From: Trichoplax sp. H2
Taxonomy: Eukaryota; Placozoa; Uniplacotomia; Trichoplacea
Length of the DNA: 64,000 nucleotides
Assembly: GCA_003344405.1 (NCBI GenBank)
Contig: NOWV01000148.1
Coordinates: 62,001 to 126,000, forward strand
Reading direction: 5' to 3'
Position 1 is the first letter of the stretch. Each line of letters opens with the position of its first letter. Made by a program: the position numbers and the translations under genes. Below are positions 50,366 to 61,347 of the stretch, piece after piece. A model generated the notes under the pieces. It saw nothing but the letters and a program-made list of their open reading frames with translations, ran no database searches and was not told where the DNA came from.

Positions 50366-50630
50366 GATAATTCTATTAGACTATCCTTATTTAGTTAACT
50401 TCTAATTTGGATATACTGTATTTTAATATAGCACTGACTTTTTATGACAGTGACACTTATACACATACTGAAATTAATAGTTATAATAGGGAATGCAAAT
50501 CATCTGCTTACAGTTCGAATCATTGTGATTGTAATTTACTTATAGTAGACTGTAAATTATCATGGAAATGTTCCGTGATAGGACATATCGTAATCTGACT
50601 ATTCTGTATTAGTCATTATATGTCTACGTT
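50366..50630 (+). mobile_element. Family A LTR fragment between a gap and repeat C
   Basis: Matches the part of family A from the GATAATTCT block to TGTCTACGTTC. Its 5' end is lost in the gap. Its 3' end jumps into repeat C at a shared TTC, suggesting a recombination junction, an insertion or an assembly join. Confidence 0.8.
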
Positions 50631-50875
50631 CTGAGTTGAGTAGTGCGAGTAGTCACAGATGTATCTATGCTAACAAAAGTTTTATCTTTACGGAGTTTGT
50701 TGTGTGTGTTTAACGTTTGGCATTAGAGCATTTATGTCAGTAGCTACCAATAGACTTTTACGTTTCATTTCCGTGTCGCAGAGTTTACATTATGACATAT
50801 GGCTAGAATGATTTCGCAACTCAACATGATCCTTAATTAATTGTTAAACGAGTAAAGTGCCTGGTCAATAACGTT
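50629..50875 (+). repeat. Repeat C, second copy
   Basis: Near-identical to 50099-50345. The high identity contrasts with the decayed copy at 4962 and points to a recent duplication or two alleles. Confidence 0.75.
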
Positions 50876-51349
50876 TCTTTATTCTCCATCTTGATAATTG
50901 GATAGTATCATTATAATAGATTTAAACTGTGAATTGATACACACAGCCTACGGATATGTACAGTAATTGTACACCCACTGGTAGACTATTTAAAAATTTC
51001 AGTCAGTGAGCTTTGCGTTCATATTGTAATCGTCTTCTTTTCTAGCCACACGTTTCCGTATTCTTCATCTTGATAGATAGATGCAATAATTACAATAAAT
51101 TTATATAGATACTAGTAAACCGCTAAAAAATTTATGCTTAATTATAAATATACTCCCAACAGCTTCTCGGTTTAATATACTGTATACAAGTGGCAGTAGG
51201 CAGCCTCCTGATCCGTAAAGCTGTCAATACTGTACCATTATGCGCTATCAGTATAAATGTTGGTATTCTATCGTAGTTTACTATATAGCACAATAATACC
51301 GCATTCTGCGCGTGAAATACTGTTTTTGGATGCGGTGCTCGCACTATAG
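50876..51349. other. Unassigned spacer before a tandem array
   Basis: A minus-strand open frame at 51138-51374 overlaps the array edge and has no recognisable product. Confidence 0.35.
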
Positions 51350-52120
51350 TATGACTAATAGAAACATAAGTCAATCACTTACTACGAGTTCGGCCTTCTC
51401 AGCCAATCAAATACCATCGTTTATGGACACACATGAGAAATTGGGACCCAATCTTTTCATCATATTGTATGGATATGGATATGAACATGTAATAAACTGT
51501 CACAAATAATATCTGCTTCAATGCATCACTTATCTTACCTAGCGCTACAAATACGAATACATATTGTATGAATAATAGAAAGATAAGCCAATCAGTTACT
51601 ATGAGTGTGGCCTTCTTTGTCAATCAGATAATATCGTTTGCAGACGCACATGAGAAATTAGGACCCAATCTTTTCAATATACTGTATTGTATGGATATGG
51701 ATATATAATAAAATGTTATAAATATTATCCTCGTCAATTCATTACTTATTTTACCTAGCACTAACAATATGAATACATATTGTATGCATAATAGAAATAT
51801 AAGTCAATCGGTTACTATGAGTACGGTCTTCTTAGCCGATCAGATACTATCGTTTGCGGACGCATATGAGAAATTAGGACCCAATCATTTTAATATACGG
51901 TATCATATGGATATGAATTCATAATTATCTGTCAAAAATAAAGTTCGCGTCAGTGCTTTACTTATTTTACCTAGTACTACAAATATGAATACATATTGTA
52001 TGAATAATAGAAACATAAGCCAATCACTTACTATAAGTACGGCCTTCTCGGCCAATCAGATGCTATCATTTGTGGACGCACATAAGAAATTAGAACTCAA
52101 TTTTTTTAATATATAGTATG
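51350..52120. repeat. Tandem array, 216-bp unit x 3.6
   Basis: Units start at 51350, 51567, 51783 and 51999 (TATGAATAATAGAAA), periods 217, 216 and 216. Each unit contains CAATCAGATA-type and GAGAAATTAGGACCCAATC blocks and ends ATGAATACATATTG. Divergence between units is modest. Short frames inside differ between units, so it is not coding. Confidence 0.9.
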
Positions 52121-53587
52121 AATGAACTTAAAGGAGCCAATTGATCATGATGTAAAAATTTTATTCAATTTAATCTCAATTCACTTAAGAAAATTTTTGA
52201 TAGATTTATAACAATCAATTTACTAATCATTTCTAACTAATAATAACTTTTATTTTATGCACGTACCACAGCTGTCTACGTAATAGTCACTACCATATTA
52301 ATGCATAAGTATTTAAACATCAAATCCATTTCCTTGCATATTCTTAATGCAACTGAATTTATTCACCAATTTAAGCATCAATTAAGAACTGAAGGATATC
52401 TTACATATTATTCACGATTTGCGTGATATTTACTATTTCAGATATAGAAACAGACTAATGGGTAGTATCTTCAAGAATTAGAAAAAAAATCTGAGCATTA
52501 TAGCTGTTCTTCGCCTCTTATTTGATATTTATATCTTGTTACGTTCACCATTTCATGCTGTTAGCTTAATTTAACTTAAATTCAATAAAGATATGTAATG
52601 ATAAGCAATACAGTAATAAAATTATAGCCAGCTAAGGAAGATAAATTGCTTAATGTTTTAGAATATATTTTAGTTTAAATCATTCAATATCAAATAATAC
52701 CTGACATTCATGTGAGTTTGCAATCAATTTACTTCTTCAAATTTTAAAGTTTTGAATTTCAGCTTATAACTTAAGATAATGGTGAATGCCCTTTCTTCAG
52801 CCTCCAAGTGAAACTTCAGTTTAAAGCACAGTATCTCCTCATAAATTTAAAAGTTCATGCAGTGTAAGAACTTAGATACCAGTATGCAAATTGAAATTTC
52901 TGCTATTTTAGTGTACATTTCATAACGAAAATATCGTTAATCGCGCCATTTTAGTAGCCGCAATGATGTGAATTAAAAATTCTACAATTTAATTACACTT
53001 TGCAAGTACGATTGTACAATTTCCTTTATTATTTTTTAAGAAAAAAACGAATGGCTAAACAATATTGCAGTTATAGAAATTGATCTTTTCGTATATTGCT
53101 AATCATTATTTTGTTTTGGCTTATGGCATCTATATTATACAATATTTATTTACAGTTCAAAGTGCATTTACTTCTAAAATGGCACATGTGACAAGAACTA
53201 ACTTTTTTTTATTTCCTTATAAATAAAGAATTTAGGATAATAAAGCTACCTTTTGTAACACCTTCAAGGGTTGAACTATCTTCGTATGTGCAAGAGTCGT
53301 AATTTTTTATTTCTGTCCGCGTCCTAAATGACCTCATTTTATTGCCAGTGACTTAAAATTAATTGCAATAACTGAACAAGTATCATCGCAACAAAATATG
53401 AACAAAAATAAATGGAATAATGGATTGATTCTTTGAAAATATGATTTATCATAAAATTGTCCACATATACAAAAAGCAAGAGTCTAAGTCACACTTCTTT
53501 GGAAATTAACTTACAACATACAAATTATATTATTCATTTGAATGGCAATATTGAATATTGGGTGCAAATAATAAAATTTTCCGTGAA
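52121..53587. other. Intergenic, nothing recognised
   Basis: AT-rich, with no supportable gene or repeat. Confidence 0.4.
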
Positions 53588-53800
53588 GAAGCAATTGAAT
53601 AAGCTGATTATACCAGATGCAACAATGTAATCAATTAAATTAGATCATTAATGAATAGCATCACTTCTCTTAATATTATGAATGTATTTGATCCTATAAG
53701 GAAGCAACTGAACAAGTTCAGTTTGCTCGATACAACAATACAATCAATTAAATTAGATTATTAATAGATAAAGCTCCTTTTCTTTAGGTTTTGATTAATT
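53588..53800. repeat. Two-unit tandem repeat, period 113 bp
   Basis: GAAGCAATTGAATAAG...CAATCAATTAAATTAGATCATTAAT (53588) recurs in diverged form at 53701 with the same block order. Confidence 0.65.
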
Positions 53801-54364
53801 TCATTGAAAATATGATTAAAATTTAAAAATATCAACTATTGTCATGTGGCCTGATAATTGTACTTCCTTTTTATTTATATTTGTTTCAAAGCAATGAATG
53901 TTGTAGCAACTGGTCAATAAAACTAATTGTCTGATAATTGTTAAGTTATAACTATGCAATTAAAATCATACGTCCATCGTCAGATGTCTAAATCAATCGA
54001 TACTTATAACATTTAATTTTAAATTTATCCTGCTATAATAATTGCTGCTACTTTAGTCACCAGTCTTGAGATAGCCAAAATCGTTTAGTAAAAAAGCAGA
54101 GAAAAACTTTCAATAAAATCTACAATTTAGATCACTTCATATCGTTATTAAATCGGCATTCGGCCAGGCTTCAGAGTTAATTAAAAAGGTAAATACGTTC
54201 ACTTTTTAGACAAATAATGATTTTTTCTTGAATTAGAATGTTTGCACTTATGCTGTATTATACGGTAAGTGATAGTAATATTTGATCATCATGGCCATAA
54301 AATGTTTAATTTAATGCATATCATTACCTCGTTAGATTTTTGTAGCAATCGCAATTATGTTTAA
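53801..54364. other. Intergenic, nothing recognised
   Basis: No gene seen. It ends just before the CAGG target duplication of the next LTR. Confidence 0.4.
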
Positions 54365-54368
54365 CAGG

Positions 54369-54999
54369 TGTTACAGTGTTATATACTATATTACAGTAGA
54401 AATATCTATGTTAGGATAATTCTGTTAGCCTGTCCTTATTTAGTTAAATTCTAATTTGAATACACTGTGCTTTAATATAGCACTGACTTTTTATGACAGT
54501 GACATATATACACATACTGAAATTAATAGTTATAATAGGGAATGCAAATCGTTCACTTATAGTTCGAATCATTGTGATTGTAACTTACTTATGGTAGATT
54601 GTAAATTATCGTGGAAATGTTCCGTGATAGGACATAGCGTAATCTGACTATTCTGTATTAGTCATCAGATGTCTATGTTCGTAAATACTGTTATCTGCAT
54701 TAAGGGAAAAGTAGCTAAAATTAATATCTAATTCAGTAAATGATTCCAATGTAAATTGTACTAACTATGACTGATGAACTATTGAGGAAGAGTATATAAA
54801 TGCAGTATATCGTGTAATAAAGTGGATTCTTAAACTTAGTGTTTAACGTAAAATATGAGGCATTTAAGTCTTTGTGTAGTCTGCTAGTAGAACAGAAAAG
54901 TGTTTCTGATAGTGCAGATATCGTTCCTTGATACGTGGTTCAAGAAATTGACTTATTGATCGTATTACATTATCTTGTTGCAAAGCTGTTTCGTGACAG
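54369..54999 (+). mobile_element. Solo LTR, family A, long form
   Basis: 631 bp, TGTTACAG...TGTGACAG, flanked by CAGG (54365-54368 and 55000-55003). Same TATATAAA and AATAAA layout as 13886-14515. Nearly all base differences from that copy within the 63-codon U3 frame change the amino acid, so the frame is not conserved as protein. Confidence 0.92.
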
Positions 55000-55003
55000 C
55001 AGG

Positions 55004-57773
55004 ATCCCGTAATACTCCTCTATTATAATTACAGGAGATAAAATAATAAAAAGCAAATTACTGTAAGTTTTGATACGTTTTATGAATGCTATATCAAAGA
55101 TAATTTAAATTTAATCCATTACCTCTGATACAATTGGGCAATAGGCCTTAAGTCCTTTGGTCACTTTTAGACATCAAACTGTATAGGAAATTTTGTCTTA
55201 ATTTATTTTAAAGTAAATCCCAGGCATTTAAGATAAAAAAATTTTAGTGATCTATTACTCTAGATAACATTAGGTGATGCAACAAACCATTAAATAAAAT
55301 ACTTAAAATAGAGTAAGTTACAAAAATTCTGAAGACTTAAACTAAAAATAACCTTTAATTGATATTTGAATGAAACGAATTAAAATAGTAGGAGTTTGGT
55401 AAATATCAACTTCTGCTGTAAATCTGCCCGAAAATAATATTAATGATATTTTACAGTAAAAATTTTAGTGGTTCAGCTTGACAATGTAAATTATAGCGCT
55501 TTATTCCATCAACTTTATAGTTAGCTATAATCGATATTGTTTGGATACAATTATTGATAAATTATTACATATACTATATTATTAGAGCATTGCAGGCAAT
55601 AAATAATTCTCAAACGGTCGTTTATCATAGGATTATTCACTGCATTTAAATATTTAAAATAATACGATACATCAGATTTAGGACTGAAATGCTGACGAAT
55701 TTGTATACCAGTCGTTAAAGATATAAAGTAATTGAAAGCTATTCTTATCTATTGAATTTCAGAGAGAGAGAGAGAGAGAGAGATAATATTTAGTTGCCTC
55801 CTATTTAATCGTATTATAAACTATTACTTTCTGATAATCACTGCATTTCCTATCTGTAAACTTGATTTCTATCTAATAATTATTTTTTGCATAGAATTAA
55901 AAAATTGACCACCTATGATCAATCATACGTATTATTAATAGTCTTTACCTTAGTAATCGCATGTTTAATTTTATGTTGAGTGGCCATTGGTTTAAAATAG
56001 ACTAGAAGACAAGAACAAAGTTAGAAATTGTATTTAACATTATTATTATGATGGTTTTTAGGCGCACTATTCATGACATCTTAAACCTGATCTTCATTGA
56101 CTATATTAAACGGCATACCGAATTCACTAACTCTAAGTTATGATTACAACTTACAAGATTAAATCGTAAATGACACTTATTTAATCAGTACCGTAACTTA
56201 CTGAAATATTACAACTGACAATTACATCAATTTAATCAGCATTACTGTAGTTGATGCTATCGCTATTTCAACTCTAAGATCGAATCAATTCGACAGAATT
56301 ACTATACCATTCGTAAATATAGTATATAATTAGATTTGATTTAATATTCAAATTTAAAAATTTATTTTTTATCGTTCACTCTGAAATGCATGATTTTTCT
56401 TCTTTTATATTAACCTTGATCATCCAAGCACTAGCAATGATGCAGTAGAATTTAAAAGGATATAATTAAGCAAGAAGTTTGTTCTAAAGTTTTAAAATAA
56501 CTATCAAAGTATTGATTTTATTGCACAAAAGTAGTAGTGTTGGGACTATTACTGTAATGAATTAAATTAGATCTTAACATACTTTGATTTATGAAATTTA
56601 ATACCAATCCTTGGTTTATTAATATTAAGATTTTGCATTGTTAATACGAAACTCATTCTATAAGGTGCTCAATGACGTATGTCACCCTATGTTAGTTTAC
56701 TATTCAAATCGCTAGAAACATTTTCAAGCAGGAAAACAGTATGTTATTTCTGAAATAAATTTGATTATAGTGGATGAATTTACTTATAGGGCGCTTACCT
56801 AATACTAATTTATAAATAATTTGATTCTAAGTCTAAGTATTACTATGGTAATTAGTAACCAATTTAAATTCCATCTTAACTGATTTCGCGTACGCTGATA
56901 TCATGAAAAGCTATTATAAATTGCATATATTCGAATCGTGTATTTCTAGTCTATTAATTATACGTGCACTCAACCGATTTTGTATCGTTAATTTGAATTA
57001 AAATGAAGAATTGTAAGTTAACATATTATATTAAAGAACTAATTGCAAAGTAAATTTTAACTAATTAATTCCGTAAGCGTTCCAGGCTACATGGTAAAAG
57101 AGATGGCAAATGTAATTTATCAGTAAATCTATCTACTTTAAAAACGGGATCCTGACATAAGATATAATCGGATTGAATCTTTATTATAATTCTAACTTGC
57201 ATAACCTAATATCTTGTAAACAGTATTTAAGACTCTTATGTCTTCAATGCGTAGCATTAATAGCGCTAATTCTAGCTAGCAGTCGTTATCATTATCAGTT
57301 ATTATAATTAATGAGATATGCAATCCCGTAAAACTCGCTGTTGCCTTTTAGTAGGTCTTTCATAACGTCAAAATAATTTTAATGTAATAAGATTAATATC
57401 AGGCTAATCAATATGTTTATCTTATTTACTTTTAATATAAAGAAACTGTAAAATACGTCACAATTTCAAAATCTTAGTCAACGCAAATAGCTTGATTAAT
57501 GATCATTCTGAATTTCGATAGCGAAATTTTTTAACAAGATCAGTGCTAGTTAACAATTTAAATTATTAGAAAAATCTAATAATATTTGATTACTTGATAT
57601 TTTCAAAGATTTCACATGCAATAAATAGTATCTATATATCTAAGCACTTTCATTTATTACAACTATAACATACTAGAAGTAACCATTACTTCTGCAGCGA
57701 CGATTTAAATTTCATCTGACATGCTTTCATAATAACTCTTTCTAGTACTAGATATTGTAAGGAGAATTATTAA
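55004..57773. other. Intergenic upstream of the third GPCR
   Basis: No gene recognised. It contains the AG microsatellite and presumably the receptor promoter. Confidence 0.4.
55761..55783. repeat. (AG)n microsatellite
   Basis: Eleven and a half perfect AG dinucleotides. Confidence 0.97.
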
Positions 57774-58748
57774 ATGGTACAAAACGATAGCGTTCTTAAT
57801 ATGATGGACAACTGTTCTGACTACCATAGCTCCCAAAAAATCTCTGGCCTTCATCCTGTTTATGGCATATTATCCGTCTTGGGAATTATTGGAAATGGGA
57901 TAGTATATCGAGTGATTAGGCAACAGAAAGGATCTAATGCACAATCAGCTGAAATATTTATCACCAGTTTAGCGGTTGCCGATATGCTAACTGGATTATT
58001 CGCTATAGCTGTACCCGATTTTGTTATTCCTTACAAATATTATCATTATCCATCAATAGGTTTACCAGTTTTCTGCGCTATGGTCAGCTCGCAATATTTT
58101 ATATTTTACTTTGGCTTCATATCATTATATACGATAGCAGCTATTAGCTTTGAACGATGGTGCGCTATTGCAGTTCCTTCGAGTTATCGCTGTTTATTTC
58201 AAGCTCATCGCACCAAACGTTATGTCATGATAATCTGGTTAGTCGGGTTAATCTTTCCTATTGACAATATATTTAAACATGTATTGGTCAATAAAGATGG
58301 TTGCGGCCGTTGTAGATGGACCGTGATGTTTAATAATGATAGCATCGAAAGGATTGTCTTTCTGAATTTAGAACTTATTAGAATCTTCCTTCCAACTATT
58401 TTAATTGTATTTTTCTATGGTGACATTGCTAGACGTATTTGGTCTATAAATTCGCATTTTCAAAATCGTGATACTTTTTGTATCAAAATTACGGTTATGG
58501 CTTTCTTTGCAGCATTCGTTTTCTTATTATGTTGGATACCTAATGAATTATATTTCACATTAGTTATCTTTAAAGTTACCAAAATGGATTCGGTAATACA
58601 TCGAACAACGAAATCCATGATTATCTTAAATTCATGCTTAAATCCAATCATTTACATGTCTGCAAATTCAAAATATCGAAAATGCTTTAGGCAATGGTTA
58701 TTGGGTCACAATCGAACTACTTTTGTTGCACCCAAAATGGCAGCTTAA
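57774..58748 (+). CDS. Class A GPCR, intronless, paralogue 3
   Basis: 324 residues from the ATG at 57774, the shortest of the three. Key sites are GN at 40-41, Asp70 in TM2, Cys101 with Cys177 or Cys180 in ECL2, ERW at 127-129, CWIP at 253-256 and NPIIY at 290-294. TM1 is interrupted early by a charged YRVIRQQ stretch. The third cytoplasmic loop is shorter and lacks the KxRKRVT motif of the other two (it reads DTFCIKIT), which may alter G-protein coupling. The C-terminal tail is under 30 residues with a possible palmitoylated Cys304. One N-glycosylation site (NCS) lies in the N-terminus. It keeps the paralogue signatures SSQYFIFYFGFISLYT, AISFERW and FPIDNIFK. Ligand unknown. Confidence 0.95.
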   Translation: MVQNDSVLNMMDNCSDYHSSQKISGLHPVYGILSVLGIIGNGIVYRVIRQQKGSNAQSAEIFITSLAVADMLTGLFAIAVPDFVIPYKYYHYPSIGLPVFCAMVSSQYFIFYFGFISLYTIAAISFERWCAIAVPSSYRCLFQAHRTKRYVMIIWLVGLIFPIDNIFKHVLVNKDGCGRCRWTVMFNNDSIERIVFLNLELIRIFLPTILIVFFYGDIARRIWSINSHFQNRDTFCIKITVMAFFAAFVFLLCWIPNELYFTLVIFKVTKMDSVIHRTTKSMIILNSCLNPIIYMSANSKYRKCFRQWLLGHNRTTFVAPKMAA

Positions 58749-59424
58749 GCCAATTTCATAATTGGACTAATAGTCACGAGAAGAAACAAGTCAAGTTATC
58801 CTCTATCAAAGATTGCTAAGAAAGAAACCCCGATTTGGAAGCAATTTTTATAATTTCCCTGGCTTAATCAGAGATAGGTAAAATTGCTTTCTCATGAAGA
58901 TGTCATATATACTTTCAAAAATAAAACTTCTTCATCCTTTTGAAAACGGATAATTTGAATTGCTAGCATCTATTATGATAATGATAACACAATTATAAGA
59001 TATTACAAATTTTAACATTAAACTATCAAATTAAAGTAAGCTTTTCTCTCCAGCCGACGTGTACCTACGAGATACTGCAAGGTAAATATACTATTAATGC
59101 CGTCCAAAGAATGAATAGTGAAAAAGGAATAAATGCACTAAAACAATTCAAATAAAGTCGGTCGTGGTTGACAGTAAATCTCATCAAGTTCAGTTTCTTC
59201 TCTCACTATTAGCTACTCCAAAAATATTTATTCCAACATAAAATTTAAATTTACATACTCTCAATACCCTTCTTATCTATAAAGAGTTTAAGATTCATAG
59301 TTTTACTACATAGTGATCACCCTTACTTTCCCTTGGGAGGTAAGTAATACTAATGAATGATATACGATTTGAGCTCACTTATTAAAAAATGGAATCGTTA
59401 ATTTTTCTCAAATTAGTATCCCAG
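58749..59424. other. 3' flank of the third GPCR
   Basis: It contains the poly(A) signal at 58920. Nothing else recognised. Confidence 0.4.
58920..58925 (+). terminator. Candidate poly(A) signal of the third GPCR
   Basis: AATAAA 172 nt after the stop codon. Confidence 0.45.
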
Positions 59425-59999
59425 ATTCTTCGCTACTTCCTTGCTAACTACTACTACAAGCCTTTAAAAGTGATCACAATATGTGGTATAATCATATCAT
59501 TACTTATTTGCGTATGCTAATGATATCACTTATGGTTACGCTATGTCAATAATTATATAAGCAATATGCAAGGAATGTGACAAGTTCATTCAAGTAGTGA
59601 AATTGCTTCGTTGTTGGCATTTTAAGATTTACTGTTAGATACAAATAGATGATAAAATAGAAGCTCCTAAATTAGTGATATCACCCATACGTGAATTAAA
59701 CTCAGTTAAAGATATCATTAATTTATTTAAATAAGAATCCTTGATCCTATGCTACCCCATTGCTTACTTCTACTGGCAGCCTCAAAAAGTGAAGATAATG
59801 TCTGGCATAATCAAATTATTTCTGCTATGCTCATGCTGACGCTCTTACTTTTAAGTTACCGTACGCTAAATAAAAATAATATTGGAAAGATTCAAAGAAT
59901 GTAAATTCATTTAAGCATTCAAATTGTTCCGTTGCTGGCAAGTTTAAAGTTTTCACTTAGTAACAAATCCGCGTATGAAATAGAAACTCCCAAAATAGA
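59425..59999. repeat. Two-unit degenerate repeat, period about 319 bp
   Basis: Units start at 59425 (ATTCTTCGCTACTTCC) and 59744 (ATCCTATGCTACCCCA). Shared blocks are GCCT..AAAAGTGA, ATAATCA and a distal GAATGT...AGTTT..ACTTAG-type region. Both units have a similar short open frame at the start, but stops follow within about 35 codons. Confidence 0.55.
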
Positions 60000-60033
60000 C
60001 TACATTTAATATAAAGTATTGAATTTTACTAAC

Positions 60034-60445
60034 TGTGAGGTTGATAGATCAAGAATCTTCAAAACTTTAGAAAATTAAGATTTATTGAACAAAACCTCCA
60101 TTACGAAGATACAACGTAATCGATTAGCTGAGGACCTCTAACGAGAAAGAACTATCTTACTATACTAAACTACTTGCTTATATACACTTCCTCGTTTACA
60201 GTCTTAGCACCTTACTACACACTTCAGTATTAGCATCTCAAATACAGGCTAGTTTACACCTTTCATGTGAAGCTCTAGTGTGAGCACTGTAGCGCTCCTC
60301 TTCAAAAGGATTACAGTTACTAAGCTAGCTATATTTAATACTTAAGCTTCTAACGAGAATATCTATCACATGTTGAACACAACACCTACGGTAGACATTA
60401 CTAAATATATCATCAACTTAGAATACAATATTACACTGTCTTACA
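60034..60445 (-). mobile_element. Solo LTR, family D, with perfect 5-bp target duplication
   Basis: 412 bp, the second copy of the 47299 element, flanked by CTAAC (60029-60033 and 60446-60450). Confidence 0.93.
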
Positions 60446-60450
60446 CTAAC

Positions 60451-60891
60451 TCTAAACCCTTCTTGACGAATATTGCTGTCTTTAATGCAGACTTATTTTA
60501 TTATTTAATATCCGCAATTTGCTGTTGAATTATAGGATCGGAAATTCGATGTCCACAAGCATCGAAAAGCACTACTGACGTCAATCTGATTTTCAGTAAT
60601 AGGTTCCAAAAATCCAGCGATATAATACTTGTCCTTTGACTCTTTGCTAACGATATCCTTCATTTAAAGTAAGGTACTATATTACAATTCTCGAATCTTC
60701 AATTCCGATTTCCCAATTGGTTACCGTGCTGTCTCCTAAAAGCTTATTATCTGATCTTCGTGATTTTGTTTCTACCAAATTATTTCTAAAAGTAACTTAC
60801 CAGCAACAAGTTGATTGAAATTTCTTCGATAAAGTAGCCTTACATTTGTTGTTGATGGTAACCTTCCGTTGACTGAAATTAAGCAGGCTAT
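60451..60891. other. Spacer between two solo LTRs
   Basis: No gene recognised. It ends at the CCTGC duplication of the next LTR. Confidence 0.4.
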
Positions 60892-60896
60892 CCTGC

Positions 60897-61342
60897 TGTC
60901 ACAAACCAGCTTCGTGACAAGGATAACGTAAAACAAATCTCTAAATTACTATAGTCTCCCAGATTCAGTATCCCTTAAACTACCTCACAAGAATTTAGGC
61001 GCCTTTGATTATACGTTAAACTCAACTAAACAATTGAGAACTGCTTTATTCAACTATCTGACGGGCTTATATACCCTTCTACAGCAGTTAACATTCACGA
61101 GTCATCTTATAAAAATACTTAGGTGAGAACATTTACTAACTAATTTTTCACAGTCGGACTACAATATGTCCATTCACAGAATCATTTCAGTACACATTAC
61201 AGCACAGCATTAAATTTACTGTTACACTTTTATAATTAGAGTAATTCCTATTGTAAGTAACTAGTTGTAATATATTATTATCACTATATTATATTAACCA
61301 AATTTAGATGGCTATTTCTTCACGGTAGTTCGTACCGTGACA
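60897..61342 (-). mobile_element. Solo LTR, family B, with perfect 5-bp target duplication
   Basis: 446 bp flanked by CCTGC (60892-60896 and 61343-61347). Same ends as the copies at 5580 and 18925. Confidence 0.93.
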
Positions 61343-61347
61343 CCTGC

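Noticed and set aside
50510-50535. B-box-like GTTCGAATC in family A LTRs
   Set aside because: No A box upstream and the final CC is missing; the matching site in the 13.9 kb copy is mutated.
51138-51374. 78-codon minus-strand frame at the edge of the 216-bp array
   Set aside because: Partly built from array sequence, frame not kept in other units, and no domain features.
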